Part shown: one piece after another, positions 49,301-60,000 of the stretch | Position numbering within the stretch: position 1 is the stretch's first letter | How the letters are laid out: every line of letters begins with the position of its first letter | From: Strongylocentrotus droebachiensis | Lineage: Eukaryota; Echinodermata; Echinoidea; Camarodonta; Strongylocentrotidae | DNA: 64,000 nt | Assembly (NCBI GenBank): GCA_035222895.1 | Contig: JAVYIG010002227.1 | Span: 124,001 to 188,000, forward strand | Direction of reading: 5' to 3' | The notes under the pieces: generated by a model | Databases searched by the model: none | Told to the model about the DNA's origin: nothing | Seen by the model: only the letters and a program-made list of their open reading frames with translations | Made by a program: the position numbers and the translations under genes

Positions 49301-52300
49301 AGATGAGTGTATTGAGATGCATGGGTCATGTGTTGAGAAAGGAAAGATGATGAGCCTGTGACAAGAGCATGGGAACTGGCAGTGGGTGGCTCATGCGGGA
49401 AAGGAAGACTGCAGATTTCATGGAAAGAAGAGTAAAGAAAGCAGTATGGTTGGTCGAAATTAGGAGGATGCTCGAGACAAGAAGAAGTGGAGAGAGGGAG
49501 GGAGGGAGTGTCAGCTTGTCGCGATAGTCAGCAACCCCTCGTAAGATTGAATATGCTGACTTTAATAAATGATGATAATGATGATAATTTTGCTTTTACT
49601 ATTATTCATGACAGATACCGATGAGTGCTCTAATAATCCTTGTCTGAACAACGCAACCTGTAACGACCTGATCAATGGATACCAATGCCAATGTGCTGAC
49701 GGATTTAACGGGACTAACTGTGACAATAGTAAGGATCAAATCAAGTCTAGGGATGGGTGCTGGATTGGCAGCGTGGGGGGGGCGGTGGTGGTTATAGTAG
49801 AAATCATGCATTATCAGCAAGTGCATACAGGTGATAGACTGCTAAATGTGTCCAGGATGAAAAGATGCAAAGTCTTTTATATGCCCTTTATACAGTGTTT
49901 ACCATGTTATTATTATTGTTTAGTTTTGTTTTTATAATTTCAATACGGTGGTAAGAAAACCTGATGAAAGCTATAATACAAAGCGCACAGAGAATTTAAT
50001 TGTATTTATTTTGAGGCAACAACTTTAATGTTATCATTTTCATTATTATTATTATCATTATTATTATCATCATCATTATTACTATTTTTATTTTCATTAT
50101 TAATTATCATTATTATCATTATTATTATCATTATTATCTAAATTGTCACGGACCCCGAAAACATCAAAAGTTATCTTGAAGTTAATGAAACGATTAGTTA
50201 TGAGTTGAAAATATATTTCATAGTATATCAACATGATACCAAAATACAATTCCGGGTGAGATCAAAGAAATCACAGTCTCATTTTGATCACACAAACGTA
50301 TTATTATATTCCCCCAAATATATTTTTCACAGCAACAGATGTTTATCGGGTTGTGTGTTGGGTCCAAGTCATTTTCAAATACACATGTTTTTGCAAGTTC
50401 TTTCTGTTCTTGCCTTGTGCTTCTGGAGCACAGTAGTCATGTAGAATTGGCGCATTAAAAATATTATAATTATTTAGTAGGAGTAGTACATAGGTCAATC
50501 TATTATGTTTACACAAATTAATAACGATATTTGGGTTATCGTTCAACATATTGCAACGTCAGTAAATATTTAACCCTAAGTCGTTTAATATACAACGTCA
50601 TGAAAATTGCCAACTCTTATTGTGATTAATAGATATTGACGACTGTGCAAATCATGCGTGCCAAAATGGAGCAACTTGCGTGGACGATATTGATTCATAC
50701 AAATGCCAATGCCCTGACGGGTTTAATGGAATTCTTTGTGAAAATGGTAAGTAAATGCATAGTCGCTTATCAAATTGAGATACAATAGTAGGAAGACCTC
50801 TTGAAACTATATTTTCTTTGAAATTATTTTAGTTTGGATCAAGGGAAATGCTATAAAGTTATTTCTGCCTTAATTCCCAATACACCTTTTTTGTTCATCT
50901 GAGCCTTTTCGAAACAGATATACCCTATGATTAAATCAAAAGGGACATCGATTTTATTTGTAATGGCATTGTTTCAACAAATTATTATTATTATTTTTTT
51001 TTTGCTTCAATATTGTTTTTCACAAAATCGTCACTTCTCAGTATACAAATGGTTATATGACACTTGGAGAACGATGCTAAACGACAGTGTATTGAAAATA
51101 AATGATTGCAATGTGCTTCTACAGTGCGTCCCAGAAAAAACGAAACCGAGAAGTATCGATGTTTTATCATAACTTAATCGCAACCATAATTAATGAATGA
51201 TACATATTTGGAAAGCTTAGAGTCTCCTCTTTTATGTGATGCTACTCAGATAATGCATATTTCACGCATGAGTGATTAAAAGCAATTTGAAGGAAGGAAA
51301 CCAAAAAGACATTTGGCGGGCGGTATCTGAATTTCGAAGAAAAATTCACATATCTAAAAAGTTGAGTTTCTGCCCTTTCATATGACACCTCAATCAGGAA
51401 AAATGAGCGAGGAATGACAAAGTTCTGTTTGTTTGAAGTAGCCCTTACATTTTCATAATTTTAACAAACGAATTCGTTTTCACTGGGTGCCTGCCGTAGC
51501 AAAAAGCAGATTTGACAAAAGACTTAACTCCGTTTCGTTGACAATCAGCCATGCATGAAGACTCTCGTCTACGGCTGATTGTAAACGAAACGGAGTTAAG
51601 TCTTTTGTTAATTTCGTTTATTGATACGGCAGGCAGCCAGTGAAAACGAATTCGTTTAATAAAATTATGGAAATGCAAGCACTACTTTAAACAAACAGAA
51701 CTTTGTCATTCCTCGCTCATTTTTCCTGATTGAGGTGTCATATGAAAGGGCAGAAACTCAACTTTCTGGATATGTGAATTTTTCTTCGAAATTCAGATAC
51801 CGCCCGCCAAATGTCTTTTTGGTTTCCTTCCTTCAAATTGCTTTTAATCACTCATGCGTGAAATATGCATTATCTGCGTAGCATCACATGAAAGAGGAGA
51901 CTCTAAGCTTTCCAAATATGTATCATTCATTAATTATAGTTGTGATTAAGTTATGATAGAACATCGATACTTCTCGGTTTCGTTTTTTCTGGGACGCACT
52001 GTATATAGAATAGAGATTATTGATAAAATAAAATAATTTTGTGTATGCTTTATATGAGTACTATTATTTTAATACATGAACTATGTATACACTATGAACA
52101 TGACGGACAAAGAAAGCGGACAAAATATACAGTTCCTCAGGTAGACAAAGGAACATCCTTTCACTGCTATTATGTAAAAATGTGTAGAACAGGTGAATGT
52201 GCATGTGACACCTGTTCTACACATTTTTATATAATAGCAGTGAAGGGATGTTCCTTTGTCTACCTGAGGAACTGTATATTTTGTCCGCTTTCTTTGTCAG

Positions 52301-55300
52301 TTATGTTCATAGTGATATAAGGCGTTTTTAATCATTAAGTAATAAGTGCTTAAAGTCTCCTTGATTATAAGCACATTTTCTGGCAACATTCTTTAAAAAG
52401 ACGAAAGGCATCCGACGGGCAAGCTAGCTAGAAGAAGAAGAAGAAGACTGAAAGGGAAAACATTGATGATTATCATGATAATAATAATTCTTATTATTAT
52501 ATTAACTATGATTATACTTAGAAGATAAGAATGATTCAAAATAATAATGATAATTATATTTAAATAAAGAACAACAAAAACAAGAACAACAACAAGAAGA
52601 AGATCGGGTTATCACTAAGTGCCGGTCGGGGGGGGGGGGGGGGAGAGGCGCATACACTGAAGACCGTGCATATTTTTTTCCTGCCAGGTTTGGCGGGGTG
52701 GGGCTAATGCCCCTCAGATACGCCAAAATCCTGTAATGCATTTTGATGTTTCGAATTGTTGTCTGTGTTACATGGATTATGTCGATAAATGGGGTACTAG
52801 CAAACTGTCGACCAGAGCCATCTATACACAGAATTTGGCCTAGGCGGTTCGAGTTGTGCACAGTATGACTAATGCTGTTTTATTGGACAAGAATAAAACA
52901 TAAGAATAGACGCCACGTTGTGGCCAAATTGAAACATAGTTGGCCAAACTTTGTGTATAGATAGCTTTGCTATCGACTTGTTATAATATTGTCAATGAAG
53001 GCAAACGTTTTAATCGGTAAAAAACACAGTAAGAAGCCGTGTTAATTTTTTTTCAAGAATTATCTGCCCTGCCCTTTCCTAAATTCTGATAGAAATAATA
53101 TTTTGAGTATGCATGGAACAAATAGCTTAAAGGTAAAGACCGGTAGTAGTAAAATTGCGGTTCAAGGGTTTTGGATTCAAAATATCCATTCAATATTGTT
53201 TGAATATAGCCTTCAGAAGCAATTCTTCAACCTAAATTCGCAAAAAAGCAGAAATATATGCCCAAATGTTCATGTCGAAGTGCATTCGCGATATCTATCC
53301 AGGCCGGATCGATATAATAATTTACCGAATATATCAATTAGTAGGCGGTTTCCCGGCAAAATGTGTATCATCACGTATTAGTAAAAATATATTCTTTCAC
53401 CTGATTGGTTATCAAAGCTTCCATGTCATTTTTTGAGAGGGCGCGTTTCCAAAACTGGTCTTTACCTTTAAGTATAATCAAATTATAATATCATATCAAG
53501 ACTAAATCGGCATTGGGAATTTCTCCTGTTTATTATATCATTGACGTTCTTTATCCGATTTATCTCAAACTAACCAATACTTCTCTCTGTATGTTCAAAA
53601 ATGATTTTCTTCCACACTGACATAGAAAGAATAAATAATTTTACAACTTTTAGTTGGATTAGGAACTAATACCAGATCTTTTACCTTCTCTTTAATTTTC
53701 CCATTTACCACAATAATTTGTTTTAAATTCCACTACATACAGTTTTTACTGGTGATTTCATTCTGATTTTAATGCCGATTCATTGAGCATTGATCTAGAT
53801 GTTAATCATTCATTATCTTACCATATCTAATTCATATATTATTCATATCGTAAGAGTTTATTAGGTAGAAAGCAGGTTTTTTTAAATTGTATTAATCAAT
53901 CAATATTAGTTCGTTTCTAATCAAATGCAATGAATATTTGAAAATATTTATGCCAGTCACATTTCCATTAATTCTCTTGTAATATTAATATTACTTTATA
54001 TGTTTACGCTTATAATAATGTCTTCACTTTGGTTTTGGCTGGCTCTTTTTATATTTGAAAACAATAATTGGAAAAAAACTCTCATAATGCTAGAATTGAT
54101 CAAATTAATATCTAAAGTAACCGTTTTATTTGAATGTTTTAAAAGTTCAATAAATAGATCTGAATTATCATGCGTGGCAACTAAATATTCTTCTTTAAAT
54201 TTAATTTGCTCGCCTTCGTAGTAATGACTACCGCAGAAATGATGACAGTGACAACAGTGGAACTACCGACTTCGATGGAGACGACCACGACTGCGGATCA
54301 GTCGACAATAGCGACAACGACTATGAAGGCTTCTTCAACAGAAGGGTTGCCAACTTCCCTTCCTAATTCTACACCACCTTTAACAACACCGATGACACCC
54401 ACCGATTCATCGACGACATTGGTAGTAACGCCTGGCTTGACAACTATCACTCCCGATGCGATGACTATCACTCCTGACTCGACCACTGTAGGTTCAGGCT
54501 TGACAACTGTCACTCCCGATGCGACGAGTCTTACGCCTGGCTTGACCACTGTAGGTTCAGGCTTGACAACAGTCACTCCCGACGCGACGAGTATTACGCC
54601 TGGCTTGACAACTGTCACTGCCGATGCGATGACTGCCACTCCTGACTCGACCACTGTAGGTTCAGGCTTGACCACTATCACTCCCGATGCGACGACTACC
54701 ACTCTTGACTCGACCACTGTAGGTTCAGGCTTGACCACTGTCACTCCCGATGTGACGACTACCACTCTTGACTCGACCACTGTAGGTTCAGGCTTGACCA
54801 CTATCACTCCCGATGCGACGACTACCACTCTTGACTCGACCACTGTAGGTTCAGGCTTGACCACTATCACTCCCGACGCGACGACTGCAACTTCCGACGC
54901 GACGAGTATTACGCCTGGCTTAACAACTGTCGCTACCGATTCGTCGACTGTCATTCCTGCGATTTCAACAGAGACGGCAACTCCGACGGTTCCGGAGTCG
55001 ACTACAAAGTTGGATTCCACAACATCGTCGAACCCTACCTCATTGTTACCAGAGACAACAGAAACCGTATCTGTTCGATCGACATCGCCTGGTAATCCCA
55101 CTGAACCTTCCCCGACGGAATCACAGGAGACGACTGCATCGCAGAAGACTGCATCGCAGAAGACTAGCCCTGCGACACCCGAGAGGACAGAAAAACCGCC
55201 TACTACTCCATGTAAGTCATGTACATAATGCCGCGCCGAACTTCAGGCAGTGGCGGATCCAGGGGGGGGGGGGGCCGCCCCCGGGAAAAAACGTGTAAAA

Positions 55301-57649
55301 ACACGTTAATTTTACTTTTTTTTTTAAAGATGGGCCCCCTTGGGTTGCGAGGGCCTTCCCCCCCAAAAAATGTGGGCGCTACCCCCCTCCCCCTCCACCT
55401 CCCCCCTCCCCCTCCCCCTCCCCCCCCCACTGAGCGAATTTTCGGCCGGCACGATATTCAAATTTTCGGGAGCAAAAAAAAGAAAACAAAATTGGGCCCC
55501 CCCCCCCCCCCCTAAGAAATCCTGGATCCGTGTCTGATTTCAGGGAATGCATTTTCACAGGGACCTTTCTTACAACACTTTGTATACATACGTACGTTTG
55601 CCTGACTTGAAGTCACTTCAATTCAAATGTCAGCATACCCCCTTCCCCAACCCCCAACCACTCCTAGCAAAACAAAAAAAAAGCAAACAATATTGAATAA
55701 CAATAGGTTTAGGTATTATGTTTCGTCCCGAGTTGAAGTTAAGATTTTTTTACTGTAGGATATGGATCGCAGACCAACTGTTGCCAGAGTATTATATTAT
55801 GTAAGACCCCTTTAACCTCGTAATATTCTCTCTTGATAGTGCCGTGCGGAGGGGATATCGAATGTAAAGCAACCCAGGTGTGTAATGCAGAGAACAACTG
55901 CGAATGCAGACCAGACTACTACGAAGATGAAGGGGACGACGAAAAGCCGTGCAAAGGTACAGTACCACTCGTGAATCCAGGTAGGTGGGGGCTGGGTGCC
56001 CGTGCCCCCACCTCCTCCCTCCCGCTGAACCCGGAAAAACCTACCAAAAGAGAAAGAAAATAATTAGGAATCATAAGCTGATGTCCTTTTTTTTCCTTTT
56101 TCCCCGGCCTCGATCTCTCGTTTTTCTCGCTTTTCACAGAATTTTTGGACTCGTGCCCTCCCCCCTCCCCCTCTCCTCACGATAGATGATCTTGGATTTG
56201 CCACTGACTGTTCTTCAAATGATTGAACAATCATTGGACTGCCACAGTCGACTTTTGTCACACGTAAAGTAACCAAACAATGTGACAATATAGAGTGGAA
56301 TCACGAGTAAGAAGAAGGTCCCAAAATACCATTTATTTTAATAATTAATAAAAACTAAATATTTCGATAAATGCAAGAGATAGAGTGTGTTCATCTCCAT
56401 ATCCGCTAAGTTAAGTTCATCCTCACGTACTACAGTTTTCCTGCAAAAATTATAGCATTTTGTTCTTTTGTCAAGATTTAAGATACATGCATTTCTTGAT
56501 AACCCCCAAAACTGTATACTCCAAAGTCCTTTGGAAACGCGTACAGACGTTATATCATAATGGGATATGCATTGGAAAAGACATGCATTTCATAATAATA
56601 ATAATAATAATATGCCATATTATTATCGTAAAATATCAGTATTATACATTATGTTTGTTAATGATAATAAACTATATAGTAATAATAGTAATATTAGTAA
56701 TATTAGTATTTATTCAAAAATTAAAATTATTGATATCATAACCTTTTCTTTTCCAGAGCCCGAGAGTATTGATGTGACCATTAAAATCACTAAAGTCAAC
56801 AACACAAACGCAGAATACAAAGACGAATTGGAAGATCCATCAAGTCCAGAATTTAAAAAGCTTGAACATGATGTTTGTGAACCGGTAATTATTAATATGT
56901 CATCAATTTACAAGCACCATACCCTGCCACCTAAAAAGAAGAAGAATGTTATCAACATAACCGTTATTAAGGCAATTTCTCTCTCTCTCTCTATATATAT
57001 ATATATTGCTAAAACTTGTCATTTGGGACATCATGTAATTTTTCCGGAAAAATAAATAATACAAAAAAAAAATTGTTGAAGTGTTAAGTTTGGAAAGATA
57101 ATGGCATGCTCAGAAGCGTTATTGAAAGCTCGATTTAAAAGACAATCCAGAAGGCAAAAAAATAAGTTAACAGAATGGCAAAATTTCGAAATAAATCGGA
57201 CCAATAATGAGAAAGTTATGAATGTTTGAAATATGAGATCGCAATCAAAGTCTATGCGAATTTCTAATTGGAAGTTTGGTCAGTGGATTGTGGCGTTGTC
57301 GTGAATAACTCTCCTGCTTGTAGTGCACACAAATATCATCAATTTCTGTTTTTCTTTGAAGTGCCTTCTCCCTTGGGGCACTATGAAAAATATATTTTTT
57401 GGATAGCATATTTTCATAGGTCCTCTAAAGAAAATAGACCCTCCTGAGCCATAATTTCTAAAATTGAAATTTTAGTCATTTTGTGTGTTGGAACAAATAG
57501 GACAGTTTTCCACCACTACATGAAGGAGACATAACCGATTCAGCCCATTTGAAGAGCCAACTTTCACAAATTCATAACTTTCTCATTTTTCATCCGATTT
57601 CATACAAATGTTCACCAGTCTACTTCTATGAGGTTTAGGCTTTCTTCTT

Positions 57650-57688
<39 letters not shown>

Positions 57689-59964
57689 CAAGGTTAGATT
57701 TCTGTATAGGTGTTGCTTAGGTTCCGTACGCGCCCTACTATATCCCTTTTCTATCCGATCATGTACGCATGCATCACTCTAGTATACTCATCAAATTGTT
57801 TTAGTTTCAAGTTTCAAGTTTCAAGTTTAATGTTCCACATTTTACAGAAAATATAAACATATAAACATACATATAAAATAAAATAACAAATTATACATTT
57901 CGATTGTAGTATAAGTGTTTGCTTAGTGCGTGTGACTGCAAAACCTCTTTGTAGAACCAATACTTGACGCCCCTATATTGAATATAGCGATATAAAACCC
58001 TTATATCACGGGAAAAAACATGTTTTTGTGATGCAACATTCAAGTCGCTTTCCAAAAATAGACGGTTACAATTTCCATTATGAATTAAGGTAACGGTAAG
58101 ATTTTTCCAACCAACTCTTGGGGGGAGGGGGGGGGGGGGAGGGATAAACTGCCCTTATAATGTGAATTGTAAGAAATTTATAGGAAAAAGATGATCTTCA
58201 TGGGCAAAAAATTACTCAAGTTAGGGTATAACATTTCCCAAAGTTGCTACTTTTACTCATTTTGTCCTTCTTTCATTGATAATGAACACACAAGGCTAGC
58301 GAATCCTTGAATTATTTTAAGGTAAATTGTCGTCAGCAAAACACTTAACCCATGATTGATTTGCAAATTTTCTCTTTTATATTTAGTTTGAAGAAATATA
58401 CGAAAATGATCATGAGTACAAAGGCTGTCGTGTACTTGAATTCAGTGAAGGCAGCATTATTGTAAACTACGTATTGACGTTTGCTGAAAACTCAAATCAA
58501 AGTGCCTCGACTGTCAATACAACAGTGCAGGAAGAACTTCAGAATCCGAATGGTTCGTTTACTGGAGACTATGAGTTTGATGATTCGTCCCTCGTTGTTG
58601 CACGTAAGACTTCTTTCCTTTACTTTAATACGTTCATTTACAATGACAGAGGTGATTTTGAATGTGAATCACAGCGAACAATATTTATAAGTCTCAATTT
58701 GCCTATTGAAAACGATGCGTCATTTTGACTGCGGTCTTACTTGCGCTTTGAATCAAAGCTATGAATGGAATCAACCCGTACGCCAATGATTCAAGGCTAC
58801 TTTTGTCATTTAGCATTGTACGATATCACTCATACATATAGTGTGACGGTTCCTCAAATAGCTGACGCCAGACGCGTACGCAGGATTTTTTTCGAGTGGG
58901 GGGGGGGGGGGGGGGAGGGGGGGGGTTAAAATTTGAAAATCACGCCGATCGATATTTCGTTTCGTTGGGGGGGGGGGGGGGGTAAGGTCAGCTTTTTGGG
59001 TCACCCATTACTAGATTAATTTTTTTTTAAACAAAAGGGGGGGGGGGGGGGAGGGGGGGGGGGGTTAAAATTTGAAAATCACGCTTATCGATATTTCGTT
59101 TCGTTGGGCGGGAGGGGGGGGGGGGGGGTAAGGTCAGCTTTTTGGGTCACCCATTACTAGAATTTTTTTTTTTTTTAAACAAAAGGGGGGGGGGGGCTCC
59201 AAAACATAGGCGTATGCGCCTGGCTGACGCAGTGTATGTCAGGTGGATGACTCCTCATGTGCATCAGGCATAAGATCAGTTCGCCTTTTTCCTCTCCTCG
59301 CCCCATAAATTGAACTAGAACAATAGGTTAATATATGGCGCCCTTATAATCCCTAAATGAAAAAGAGTTCATAAAATTCCTTTTTCGGAATTAATTACAA
59401 CACGGGATAGTTAAGGAACTCAAACCCATTTTCAGTATTTTGAACCTTCGCCATAATTAACCTTCGTAAAGAATGAACCTTGGGATAACCTTGAGTATCC
59501 CCCACCCTTATTCATCACTTGTATTCTTATTGTATTGAATTTCGTGTCTTTCTAGCTTTGAACGAATGCATTAAAAAGATTGACGATTGCGACCCTGACA
59601 ATGCAATCTGCAAAGACCAAGGAGCAGATGGATACACCTGCGAGTGCCGTGAAGGATTTGATGATGTCGGAATTCCCAAATCATTGCCGGGACGAGAATG
59701 CATGAAACGTGAGTATTAGGGAATAATGATATTAATGACAATAATATTAATAATACTAATACTGATTATGATCATGATAATAATATAGATAGCGTTAATA
59801 ATATGACTTTTTTAAAACCCAGGGAAACCTCTTCATTCGTTTTACCTTTCTTCCCGAGGGCCCTGCATATTGTTACCCCGGCTTTAGCCCAACTACCATG
59901 AAAAGGCGCCCAAGCATTCAAAGAACTTTTTCCTATCGGATACCAATTTGCTACCCCTGGGTGG

Positions 59965-60000
<36 letters not shown>

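Noticed and set aside
54298..55101. 267-residue minus-strand frame rich in Val
   Set aside because: Antisense shadow of the mucin exon; the plus frame has matching splice sites and phases.
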